From: Candidatus Poribacteria bacterium
Lineage (GTDB): Bacteria; Poribacteria; WGA-4E; WGA-3G
Reading direction: 5' to 3'
Assembly (NCBI GenBank): GCA_012267415.1
Contig: JAAXGN010000017.1
Coordinates: 90,493-154,492, forward strand
DNA: 64,000 nt
Shown piece by piece: positions 24,942 through 32,813 of this stretch; the stretch's first letter is position 1, and each line of letters opens with the position of its first letter. The position numbers were made by a program, and so were the translations under genes. The notes under the pieces are model-generated. The model had not been told where the DNA came from. It did no database searches and was given only the letters and a program-made list of their open reading frames with translations.

Positions 24942-25793
24942 ATGCTCTCCCAGGAACAGATAGCGTTGTATAAGAAAAATGGTTATATCGGTGTTGAAGC
25001 GGTTCTAACGGATGCGGAAGTAGCTGCGCTTTGCCGTGTCACAGATGAATTTGTTGAAAAATCTCGGGAAGTCACTGAACACAACGACATTTTTGATTTG
25101 GAACCCGGACACACAGCAGAAAACCCAAAAGTACGTAGAATCAAGAGCCCGTGTCTATATCACTCCGTATATGATCAAACGTTACGACATCCGAACATAC
25201 TTGCGATTGTCAGCCAACTCATAGGACACGGACTAAGATACAATGGACATAAACTGAATATGAAGTATCCTGAGTTCGGTAGTCCAGTTGAGTGGCATCA
25301 GGATTGGGCTTTCTACCCGCATACGAATGATGATCTGCTTGCTGTTGGTGTCGTCATTGATGATATGACAGTTGAGAACGGTGCCTTGATGGTAATCCCA
25401 GGTTCTCACACCGGCCCGACCTTAGACCATCATCAGAATGGAGCGTTTGTCGGAGCAGTTACGGATCCAGATTTCACACCAGAAGGTGCTGTGCCAATTG
25501 AACTAAAGGCTGGTGGCATAACTATTCACCATGTACGTGCCCTACACGGTTCTGCCCCGAATACTTCACAAAAGTCCAGACGTTTGCTACTATTTCAATA
25601 CTGTGCTGTGGATGCATGGCCCCTAAAAGGGATACCCGATTGGGACACTTTCAACGATTTCATTATTCAAGGTGAACCCACAAACCAACCGCGAATCGTT
25701 TCTACGCCTATTCGTATGCCGGAACCCTACTCTGAAAAGAAAGGTTCAATTTATGAAGTCCAATCTCTGCTTGAGAAACGGATGTTTGGATAG
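24942..25793 (+). CDS. Phytanoyl-CoA dioxygenase (PhyH) family protein
   Basis: A 283-residue Fe(II)/2-oxoglutarate-dependent oxygenase. The iron triad is visible as His and Asp of EWHQDWAFYPHT (about residues 119-121) and the distal His of IHHVRALHGSAPNTS (about 203), followed by SRRLLLFQY with the 2-oxoglutarate-binding Arg. The N-terminal YKKNGYIGVEAVLTDAEV is typical. The family hydroxylates many lipids and secondary metabolites, so the substrate is unknown. AGGAG lies 8 nt before the ATG. A second family member is at 29995. Confidence 0.9.
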   Translation: MLSQEQIALYKKNGYIGVEAVLTDAEVAALCRVTDEFVEKSREVTEHNDIFDLEPGHTAENPKVRRIKSPCLYHSVYDQTLRHPNILAIVSQLIGHGLRYNGHKLNMKYPEFGSPVEWHQDWAFYPHTNDDLLAVGVVIDDMTVENGALMVIPGSHTGPTLDHHQNGAFVGAVTDPDFTPEGAVPIELKAGGITIHHVRALHGSAPNTSQKSRRLLLFQYCAVDAWPLKGIPDWDTFNDFIIQGEPTNQPRIVSTPIRMPEPYSEKKGSIYEVQSLLEKRMFG

Positions 25794-25804
25794 CAGATGT
25801 GCCT

Positions 25805-25838
25805 AAAAAATCCTCATGCATTTTCATACATGAGGATT
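25805..25838 (-). terminator. Rho-independent terminator of the HMA selenoprotein gene
   Basis: On the minus strand, AATCCTCATG and CATGAGGATT (25809-25838) form a 10-bp stem with a loop of about 10 nt, followed by a run of T. It lies about 70 nt past the stop codon of the gene at 25907. Confidence 0.75.
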
Positions 25839-25906
25839 AAAGTAGGGATATAATCAGGGGTAAGTTCAAGGTTTTTAGATAGACATAAAAGCACTATCTA
25901 AATTAT

Positions 25907-26350
25907 CTACTGTGTTTCTTCAGTAACTGTTGCTTCTTCAGTAACTGTTGCTTCTTCGGAAACCGTTGCTTCTTCAAAAACCGTTGCTGTGAAACGCGGT
26001 TGATCATCAACTTCTTCAACACCTTCAACGGTCTTTATTAACGTATCAGTATCAACCTTACCTTTTTCAACCTTTAAGACAACCTTTTCATCTTTGTCTG
26101 AAATCGTCACAACTTCGGTTACACCAGCAATCTTCAAAAGTGCATCCTGCACTTTAGCTGTACATGAACTTCAGACCATACCTGTTACATTCAGGCTGAC
26201 TTCTTCAGTAGGAACAGTTAACGCTGTCTCTGTATCGGCTGATACCTGTTCTGAATCATCTTTTTGTTGGTTAGCACATCCAGAGATGACTGTCAACATA
26301 GCAAGCATGACTGCTAACATAGCAACGCTAATGGTAACTCTATTTAACAT
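25907..26350 (-). CDS. Selenocysteine-containing HMA (heavy-metal-associated) domain lipoprotein 1
   Basis: Two reading frames separated only by an in-frame TGA (26171-26173) make one 147-residue protein with Sec60. The N-terminus is a lipoprotein signal (LAMLTVISGCANQQ). The HMA ferredoxin-like domain begins EVSLNVTGMVUSSCTAKVQ, where the usual metal motif GMxCxxC has Sec in place of the first Cys. It continues DALLKIAGVTEVVTI and KVEKGKVDTDTLIKTVEG, normal for HMA. The tail is a degenerate EEATVTEEATV repeat. Just after the TGA, AAAGTGCAGGATGCACTTT forms an 8-bp stem-loop suited to a bacterial SECIS. The start ATG at 26350 follows GAGGATTGATT. Thiol/selenol redox or soft-metal handling in the envelope is inferred. 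Confidence 0.85.
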
Positions 26351-26464
26351 AATCAATCCTCAATTCATTATAATTTATGTAATGATGTTTGTTTACGACT
26401 ATTTTCTTGACTATTACAGCGTGAAAGAGATGAAGGGCGAGAAGACTCGCCCAATCAACGTAAT

Positions 26465-26854
26465 CTAATTCACAAGTGATGCCGTAAAACGAGGATCAGC
26501 ATCGTCAATAACTTTGATCAGGGCTTTATTCGTAAGTTTACCCTTTTCAACTTTCACGACAACTTTCTTTGTTTCTCTTGAAACGCTGACTACCTCTGCA
26601 ACACCATCGACCTTTTTAAGTGCAGACCGCACTATTCCTGGACATGAGCCTCAGGTCATGCCCTCAACATTAAAGGTCACTTCTTGATAGGCGGATTTTT
26701 TCGGAGTAGGAACCGAGACTTTATCCATCGGTTTTGCATCCTCCGTAGCCATGCTGGTCTCTTGAGTCATTTCTGCCTCTTTACCGACCATACCACAACC
26801 CATCATGAGCGCAAAGGCAACGAAAGTAATCAGCGCAAATCTCGCGATATACAT
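26465..26854 (-). CDS. Selenocysteine-containing HMA (heavy-metal-associated) domain lipoprotein 2
   Basis: A 129-residue paralogue of the neighbouring gene, again read through an in-frame TGA (26651-26653) giving Sec68. It has a lipoprotein signal (FVAFALMMGCGMVG), a Lys/Pro-containing linker and the HMA domain FNVEGMTUGSCPGIVRSALKKVDGVAEVV, which is the typical GMTCxxC motif with U for the first Cys. Downstream of the TGA, AGTGCGGTCTGCACT forms a short stem-loop at the same distance as in the paralogue. AAAGGAGG lies 7 nt before the ATG. It lies 114 bp upstream of the first copy and was probably duplicated with it. Two independent genes with TGA at the same motif position argue strongly against a sequencing error. 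Confidence 0.87.
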
Positions 26855-26943
26855 CGTTTAACCTCCTTTGTATATATATACAAAAGTATAATATCATATT
26901 ATAACTACATTTGTCAAGCATTTTTTTATTTTTAGTTTTAATA

Positions 26944-26968
26944 GTAGTAGGCACACTCCGTGTGCCGT
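26944..26968. repeat. Partial TAGTAGGCACAC repeat
   Basis: TAGTAGGCACACTCCGTGTGCC is one arm (itself a hairpin) of the palindrome family at 3281-3375. It lies in the 182-bp gap between the HMA selenoprotein 2 and UvrC-like genes. Confidence 0.65.
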
Positions 26969-27036
26969 AAAAGACTCATGTACTATTATCACGCACCTCA
27001 AAACAATCTGTCAATTGTCCGTTGACTGACCATGTT

Positions 27037-27792
27037 TTATTCCTTCCTCTTTTTCTCTCTATGTGCATCAAGGAAAGGAAAAACCTTCTGAACCCTCTCC
27101 AGCTGCTTATGAATAGCAGCAGCTTGTTCAAATTTGAGCATGGTTGATGCAGTATCGCGTTTTGCAACAAGATTGGTTTGCACCTTATCATACTCACCCT
27201 CTAATAGATTGATAATATTCATTATTATCTCTCTATATAGCTCCTTCGTGATGAGAGCAGCACAAGGTCCAGTACAACGTTTGATATCATACTGCAAACA
27301 CGTCCTATGACCAACGCGGGGTATAATGGAATCCTGACAGGTTCGTATCATAAAGATACGTTGTAAAACATCAATTGCTTCATCTGTCCATCTACGACTT
27401 GAGAGTGGACCGAAATATCTCGCGCGGTCCGATTGTATCGCTTCAACCCGTTCAAGTCGTGGAAAATCATCTCCTATGTCTATCCTGATGTAACAGGCTT
27501 TTCTACCATATTTCATCGCGGTATTATAGGAGGGTTGATGCTCCAGTATTAGACGTGACTCTAAAAATAGTGCTTCCTGTTCAGACTGGCATATCTGATA
27601 ATTTACCGACTCTGTCCATCTAATAAGCCTCTTGATTTTTGTACGTCGATTTTTTACATTATGCACATAAGAACGCACCCTTTTGCGTAGACATTTCGCT
27701 TTACCAATATACAGAATTTTACCAGATGAACCGTGAAAAAAGTAAACACCCGGATCAGTAGGAATGTCTTGAACCATGTCCTTTGTCAGCAT
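27037..27792 (-). CDS. GIY-YIG nuclease, short UvrC-like (Cho-type) protein
   Basis: A 251-residue protein matching only the N-terminal half of UvrC. The GIY-YIG domain begins PTDPGVYFFHGSSGKILYIGKAK (about 11-33) with RKRVRSY following and the catalytic Glu in SEQEALFLE (about 73). A Cys cluster RTC...CLQYDIKRCTGPC (about 152-178) and a UVR motif (FEQAAAIHKQLERVQKV) complete it. The C-terminal RNase H-like nuclease and HhH domains of UvrC (about 600 residues in full) are absent. This is the layout of Cho, which makes only the 3' incision in nucleotide excision repair. A full-length UvrC may exist elsewhere. Confidence 0.85.
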   Translation of the reverse strand: MLTKDMVQDIPTDPGVYFFHGSSGKILYIGKAKCLRKRVRSYVHNVKNRRTKIKRLIRWTESVNYQICQSEQEALFLESRLILEHQPSYNTAMKYGRKACYIRIDIGDDFPRLERVEAIQSDRARYFGPLSSRRWTDEAIDVLQRIFMIRTCQDSIIPRVGHRTCLQYDIKRCTGPCAALITKELYREIIMNIINLLEGEYDKVQTNLVAKRDTASTMLKFEQAAAIHKQLERVQKVFPFLDAHREKKRKE

Positions 27793-27990
27793 GTCGTCGC
27801 CCTATAGGAATTTTCAAACATCAAAATGTAAATGGATTGACAATCTGCATAATTTCTGATAGAATTGGAACTTGATGAGAAGATATTCACAATTGTGCTT
27901 AAATTCAATATGCTAAGGCACTATAAAAAGACTACGTGTTTATTGGAGAAAGGTTACAAGTTTTTTCGTTTTCTGACAAAGGTATAATAC

Positions 27991-28045
27991 AATAAACATG
28001 ATTAACTATGTTGATAGGTGGTATATTATGAAACCTTTTTGCTAC
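27991..28045 (+). repeat. 55-bp direct repeat flanking the methyltransferase insert (left copy)
   Basis: AATAAACATGATTAACTATG and the following 35 bp match 29865-29920 with about five differences, including one missing A. It contains an ATG (28028) that opens a 13-codon frame ending at 28069. The rest of the 313-bp gap 27793-28105 is AT-rich with a TATAAT at 27983-27988 and no other feature. Confidence 0.7.
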
Positions 28046-28105
28046 GCAATTAGTAGTTTTGAGATTTGAAAAGCATAGTTTTTGACACAAATTTTATAAA
28101 ACAGG

Positions 28106-29719
28106 ATGCTAATGACAACACAAAACTTTCCCGACAACGCTTTATATGAAATGGATAATCTGAAAGTGCTGCGTGGCATGAACAGTGAAACAGTTGATCT
28201 TATTGCTACTGATCCACCATTTAACACAAAACGAAGTAGATCAGGCACAGCAGGATTTTATGTAGACAACTGGAAATGGGGAGATGAAAGAATACCCCCT
28301 GACCAGTGGAAATGGAATGAAGTGCATCCAAAATGGCTTGAAGAAATAAAAGATAACTATACTCCCTTATATGAAGCAATAGATGCCACAAAACACTGTC
28401 AGGGTGAAGATACCGCAGCATTCTTATGCTTTCTTTCAGCACGACTTATAGAGATGCATCGTATACTAAAAAATACAGGTTCTATTTATTTGCATTGTGA
28501 CCACACAGCAAATAGTTATATCCGAATGGCGATGGATGCTATCTTTGGAAAAAACAACTTTATTAACGAAATTGCATGGCTTAGAAAAGAAGGTGTAAAG
28601 CATAATCTAGCTAAAAAAAGATTTCCACAAGCACACGACACCATCTTTTACTACTCTAAGTCAAACAATTACATACATAAACCCGTTCTAATTCCATATA
28701 GTGATGAATATATTGCAAAAAACTATAAACATGTAGATGAAAAAGGACGTTATGCAACCTTTCCATGTACTAATGAGAAAGGGGGCAATAAAATTTATGA
28801 ATTTAGGGGTATAAAAAGGGCTTGGAGGTTTAAAAAATCTCGTATGGAAGAAATGTATCAAAATGGGTTACTCACCCAAGCAAAACCCAACTCACCCTTT
28901 AGATATAAGAAATATCTGTCAACTGCAGAAGGTATTAAAGTCCCCGATATATGGACCGACACTGCCTTATTCGAAAAAAATGAAAAAACAGGATCTCCTG
29001 ACCAAAAGCCACTTATACTATATGAACGTTTAATTAGAACAAGTAGCAACGAAGGCGATCTTGTGTTAGACCCATTCTGCGGTTGTGCCACTACAATTAT
29101 AGCAGCTAACAATCTTAAAAGGCGTTGGATAGGTATTGATAGGCGTATAGATGCTCGATATCATATTATTACACGTATGATGGGCATTGACAAAAAAGAA
29201 CGAGAACGGATAGAGAAATACGCAACTGATAAAGAATGGCTTGACAAACAAAGTGAAAAATATGAAATCCATTATCAAGATAAAGCACCCATACGAACAG
29301 ATATAGAAGAACCTACTGTACCAGAATTAGCAGTTGTTTATCAACATCAAATGGAACCACTACATACACATGCAGAAATGCACCAAATTCTTGTAAAACA
29401 ATTCGGTTTGCAGTGCTGGGGTTGCAACTTTGTTCCACCCGATAAACGTTATTTACATCTTGATCATATTACACCTAAAAGTGAAGGCGGTACAAATGAT
29501 ATAGATAATCGTGCTTTGCTTTGCCAACCATGCAATAGTAAAAAGTCAAATACAATGAGTCTTACAGCACTACGAAGGAATAATAAAAAAGAAAATCATT
29601 TACAAGATGGAGAAGCAATCCATCTGCCAGACGCTTTAAAATGGACACGAAACTACTTAATCCGAGCAGTCCAAGAACGTCCACAACAATATTATCTTTT
29701 TGAAGAAAATGAAATGTGA
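28106..29719 (+). CDS. Beta-class DNA methyltransferase fused to an HNH endonuclease domain
   Basis: A 537-residue fusion. The methyltransferase part has the catalytic motif DPPF (residues 36-39, preceded by DLIAT), then a target-recognition-like middle, and the SAM-binding motif DPFCGCATT (about 322-330) followed by WIGIDRR. Catalytic motif before SAM motif is the order of beta-class N6-adenine/N4-cytosine enzymes. The C-terminal part (about 430-490) is an HNH nuclease: CWGC, YLHLDHITPKSEGG, NRALLCQPCNSKKSN. The start may be 28106 or the ATG at 28112. The gene is more A-rich than its neighbours and lies between 55-bp direct repeats, suggesting transfer. A self-contained restriction-modification activity is possible but unproven. 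Confidence 0.85.
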   Translation: MLMTTQNFPDNALYEMDNLKVLRGMNSETVDLIATDPPFNTKRSRSGTAGFYVDNWKWGDERIPPDQWKWNEVHPKWLEEIKDNYTPLYEAIDATKHCQGEDTAAFLCFLSARLIEMHRILKNTGSIYLHCDHTANSYIRMAMDAIFGKNNFINEIAWLRKEGVKHNLAKKRFPQAHDTIFYYSKSNNYIHKPVLIPYSDEYIAKNYKHVDEKGRYATFPCTNEKGGNKIYEFRGIKRAWRFKKSRMEEMYQNGLLTQAKPNSPFRYKKYLSTAEGIKVPDIWTDTALFEKNEKTGSPDQKPLILYERLIRTSSNEGDLVLDPFCGCATTIIAANNLKRRWIGIDRRIDARYHIITRMMGIDKKERERIEKYATDKEWLDKQSEKYEIHYQDKAPIRTDIEEPTVPELAVVYQHQMEPLHTHAEMHQILVKQFGLQCWGCNFVPPDKRYLHLDHITPKSEGGTNDIDNRALLCQPCNSKKSNTMSLTALRRNNKKENHLQDGEAIHLPDALKWTRNYLIRAVQERPQQYYLFEENEM

Positions 29720-29738
29720 AACTAATAATTACGATAAT

Positions 29739-29866
29739 TTAAGCAAGTTTGAATATTAAATATGCAGGTGGCACGTTGATGACGGGCGGGGAGACCCCGC
29801 CCCTACGGGTTCGGTACCTGTAGGATTTTCGGAAAATTGATAATTCATTATTTAATATTGCTTAAA
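29739..29866. repeat. TTAAGCAA element (third copy)
   Basis: A 128-bp element beginning TTTAAGCAAGTTTGAATATT and ending ATTTAATATTGCTTAAA, with the internal CGGGCGGGGAGACCCCGCCC hairpin, in the same orientation as 19471-19595. It lies between the methyltransferase stop codon and the right direct repeat. Confidence 0.8.
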
Positions 29867-29976
29867 TAAACATGACTAACTATGTTGATAGGCAGTATAT
29901 TATGAAAACCTTTTTGCTATGTATTATTCTCTCTTGTGTGTTTACGGTTTCGGTTTTGGGAATAGGCTTTGTGTGA
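29865..29976 (+). pseudogene. Right copy of the 55-bp repeat with a 24-codon signal-peptide-like frame
   Basis: The repeat (29865-29920) matches 27991-28045. From the ATG at 29902 a 24-residue hydrophobic peptide is encoded (MKTFLLCIILSCVFTVSVLG...), stopping at 29976, 18 bp before the next gene. It resembles a signal peptide without a mature protein. It may be the remnant 5' end of a gene disrupted by the methyltransferase insertion, or a leader peptide; either way it is uncertain. Confidence 0.4.
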
Positions 29977-29994
29977 GATAGGAAGGAGAAGGCA

Positions 29995-30849
29995 ATGGAA
30001 AGATGGATACCATCTACTGAGCAGAAAGAGAAATATGAAAATGAAGGTTATTTTATTCAGAGGGATGTGATCTCACCAGAACTTGCAGCTGAATTCCGCG
30101 GTGTGATTCGGAATGTTATAATGTCACCAGAACCCGGTACAAAGGCAGATATTGATCCGATGGACCCTATGGATGATTCACCACAAGGGAGGATTGCACG
30201 CTACCGTAAGTTGGCAAACTTCTGTGTACAATCCCCTCTAATCTGGCATAATGTGCATGGCGGAGAAAAGTTGCTAAACATTGCACGTTATTTCCTCGGG
30301 GATGATATTATTGTGAAGTTCAACAGCTGTTTCCTAAAACCAGCACGTACCGGTAGTGCAACACCTTGGCATCAAGATAACGGTCTTTGGCGGGATGGCG
30401 AAACTGAACCCTTCAACTTCTGGATGCCGCTTGAACCCGCAACAAGAGAAAATGGATGTATGCAATTCATACCCGGCAGTCATAAAACGGAAATCGTTGA
30501 ACACGTTCTTTACCCCGATAGTATACACGGTGAACTGCCACGAGAAAGAGTTCAACAGATGCTTGAGAAGAAGGACGTTCATCATATTGAACTGAATACA
30601 GGTGATGTTGTTTTCTGGCATAGCAGTATGTGGCACTATAGTCCTCCAAATAAGAGTGATAAGAGCCGGATCGCTGTCGCAGGTGTCTGGACGAATCCTA
30701 AAATTGTTAAGACTACACCCCGTTTCTGGCAGAACTTTCGGTGGGTAATGAAGAGCGGTGTTGTCTCTACAAAATTTCCTCCGGAACCCTATAAAATTGA
30801 GAACCGACAGCAACAGAAACCGAAACCGCATGTTATGATGAAGGAATAA
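29995..30849 (+). CDS. Phytanoyl-CoA dioxygenase (PhyH) family protein
   Basis: A 284-residue Fe(II)/2-oxoglutarate oxygenase, first gene of the long rightward run. Iron ligands are His and Asp in TPWHQDNGLWRDGE (about 124-126) and the distal His in SMWHYSPPNKSDKSRIAV (about 213). The Arg of that segment would bind 2-oxoglutarate. NFWMPLEPATRENGCMQFIPGSH is the typical core strand. It is only 3 bp from the sulfatase gene, so the two are almost certainly cotranscribed and may act on one sulfated or alkyl substrate. GGAAGGAGAAGGC precedes the ATG. Confidence 0.9.
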   Translation: MERWIPSTEQKEKYENEGYFIQRDVISPELAAEFRGVIRNVIMSPEPGTKADIDPMDPMDDSPQGRIARYRKLANFCVQSPLIWHNVHGGEKLLNIARYFLGDDIIVKFNSCFLKPARTGSATPWHQDNGLWRDGETEPFNFWMPLEPATRENGCMQFIPGSHKTEIVEHVLYPDSIHGELPRERVQQMLEKKDVHHIELNTGDVVFWHSSMWHYSPPNKSDKSRIAVAGVWTNPKIVKTTPRFWQNFRWVMKSGVVSTKFPPEPYKIENRQQQKPKPHVMMKE

Positions 30850-30852
30850 CTG

Positions 30853-32160
30853 ATGTCAAAACCGAACATCATCATCTACCTATCTGATGATCACGGTTGG
30901 GAGTTTCTCCGCTGTTATGAAAATCCAGATATCAAAACACCACATCTGGATCGAATCGCTTTTGAAGGAATCCGTTTTACACATGCCTTCACACCAACCC
31001 CTACTTGCACACCTTCCCGATCAACACTATATACAGGTCTATATCCATCTCGGCACGGAGCAATGGGTAATCATACGGCATGCCACTCACATCTTGAGAC
31101 ACTACCAAGTGCACTCAAAAACCTCGGTTACCGTGTCGCGCTTGCAGGGAAAAAACACGTCAAACCGGATGAACTCTTCGATTTTGAGTATATTGATGCA
31201 TTCCTACCGAAATCCTCAGAACACGAACGGAAGTATCGTAGAGAAGGTCTTGATACGGTACCTGTCGAACAATTCCTTGCTACGCACAAACAGGAGAATC
31301 CCGAACAACCTGTCTGCTTAATCCTTGGTGATAGCAATCCACATGTAACGTGGGAACCCAACAAGATATATAATCCTGATGCTTTACAATTGCCACCGAA
31401 CATAGCGGATACACCGATTACGCGAAGAGCACTTGCAAACTACTATCAGGATATTACGACGATGGATGCACGGATCGGTGAAGTAGATAGAATCTTGGAT
31501 GCACACGGATATGTGGACAATACACTCTTTATTTATACGACTGATCACGGATCGGAATTTCCACATGCTAAATGGACACTGTATGATACAGGTATACGAC
31601 TTCCATTTATTGCCCGTTGGCGTGGCGAGATTCCCGCTGAGACAGTTTCAGATGCAATGATTTCTCATGTTGATTTCATGCCCACACTTATAGACATCAC
31701 AGGTGGTGAACCGTCGACAGATTTGGATGGTACAAGTTTTAAGTGTGTTTTGAATGGACAGCAAACAACCTTTCGTGATAAAATATACGGAACACATACG
31801 CGCGACGGGGATATGAATGTATTTCCCCAACGGTGTGTAAGAAATAACCGATACAAATACATCTTAAATCTGTTACCTGAGAACATTTGGACTACACATT
31901 TTACGAAGGTTGAAGGTATACATGAAAGTCATGCAGAAGTCTGGAACAGTTGGGTAGAAAAAGCCAAATTTGATCCTAAAACTGCTGAACTTGTCTATCT
32001 AACACAGCACCATCCTGTTGAGGAGTTGTATGATGTTATTGCTGATCCGTATGAATTAAACAACTTAGCATTCTTGGACACATCGCGGACGCTTCTTGAG
32101 AAAATGCGGGATGATGTTCAACAATGGATGCAATTACAAGGAGATGAAGGAACATACTAA
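30853..32160 (+). CDS. Sulfatase (formylglycine-dependent, arylsulfatase family)
   Basis: A 435-residue type I sulfatase. Metal ligands Asp12 and Asp13 are in YLSDDHGW. The formylglycine motif is Cys52-Thr-Pro-Ser-Arg (CTPSRSTLYTG), the Cys type needing the FGly-generating enzyme. The later YTTDHGSEFPHAKWTLYDTG block holds the second Asp/His metal pair and an active-site Lys. No signal peptide is visible, so it appears cytoplasmic or uses another export route. The lack of a signal is unusual for polysaccharide sulfatases. The tight link to a PhyH oxygenase suggests catabolism of a sulfated metabolite; that is inference. Confidence 0.93.
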   Translation: MSKPNIIIYLSDDHGWEFLRCYENPDIKTPHLDRIAFEGIRFTHAFTPTPTCTPSRSTLYTGLYPSRHGAMGNHTACHSHLETLPSALKNLGYRVALAGKKHVKPDELFDFEYIDAFLPKSSEHERKYRREGLDTVPVEQFLATHKQENPEQPVCLILGDSNPHVTWEPNKIYNPDALQLPPNIADTPITRRALANYYQDITTMDARIGEVDRILDAHGYVDNTLFIYTTDHGSEFPHAKWTLYDTGIRLPFIARWRGEIPAETVSDAMISHVDFMPTLIDITGGEPSTDLDGTSFKCVLNGQQTTFRDKIYGTHTRDGDMNVFPQRCVRNNRYKYILNLLPENIWTTHFTKVEGIHESHAEVWNSWVEKAKFDPKTAELVYLTQHHPVEELYDVIADPYELNNLAFLDTSRTLLEKMRDDVQQWMQLQGDEGTY

Positions 32161-32161
32161 C

Positions 32162-32764
32162 ATGAAATCTATATTTTTGAGTCAAATAGGATATATCATC
32201 CTCATTTTGGCGATTCTTATTAGTTACGGTTGTCTGGAAAATGACCAAATTTCAGAAATTATAAATACACCAAATCTGGAAGCAGAACCCGATCCCTTAT
32301 CACCAGGTGAAGGATTAGCAGTCGGAGCAACTGCACCAGATTTTACACTACCAGATGGTGATGGTAATGACGTTTCACTGTCCGAATACGCTGGGAAAAT
32401 ATTGGTTATTCAGTTTTATTCCACTACAGGCTGACCGAACTGTAGGACGCAACTCGGTGAGTTGCAGAATGGATACGCAAATATGATCGCAGCAGGTGCA
32501 GTTGAATTAATCGCGATTAGTGGTGATACACAGTTTGGTATATCAAGATACGTACAGAATAATTCACCCAGTTTTATAATGTTAGCCGATTCAAGTTTAT
32601 CTGCGATAAATGCATACAACGTAAAAAATCCCAATTCACATCTGGCACATCCAACAGCCTATATTATAAATGCTGAAGGTAAAGTGGCGTGGAAAGACAC
32701 TGGACGTAGATACAGTCATCGGACGACATCATCACAGATTGTTGCTGCGTTGAACGAATTGTAG
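32162..32764 (+). CDS. Selenocysteine-containing AhpC/TSA-type thioredoxin-fold lipoprotein
   Basis: An in-frame TGA at 32432-32434 joins two halves of a 200-residue protein with Sec91. The N-terminus is a lipoprotein signal (LAILISYGC). The thioredoxin fold starts at VGATAPDFTLPDGDGNDVSLSEYAGK, reaches the active site STTGUPNCRTQLGEL (U91-x-x-C94) and continues LIAISGDTQFGISRYV and NPNSHLAHPTAYIINAEGKVAWKD, including the cis-Pro. This is the peroxiredoxin/AhpC-TSA family, in which Sec often replaces the peroxidatic Cys. GCAACTCGGTGAGTTGC, starting 17 nt after the TGA, forms a 6-bp stem-loop, a SECIS candidate. The start codon follows the sulfatase stop by 1 bp. The likely role is envelope peroxide reduction. 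Confidence 0.9.
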
Positions 32765-32813
32765 GGATTGAAATTTCTCATTTTCGCTTGTTATTCTAAA
32801 AGGAGGGTTATCT

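Noticed and set aside
25907..26350. Two separate short genes (a lipoprotein peptide and a soluble HMA fragment)
   Set aside because: The frame is continuous through a single TGA placed at the first Cys of the HMA motif, and the neighbour shows the same arrangement, so one selenoprotein is the better reading.
30334..30831. Long antisense frame within the PhyH gene at 29995
   Set aside because: The sense strand carries the complete Fe/2-oxoglutarate motif set; the antisense frame has none and no start signal.
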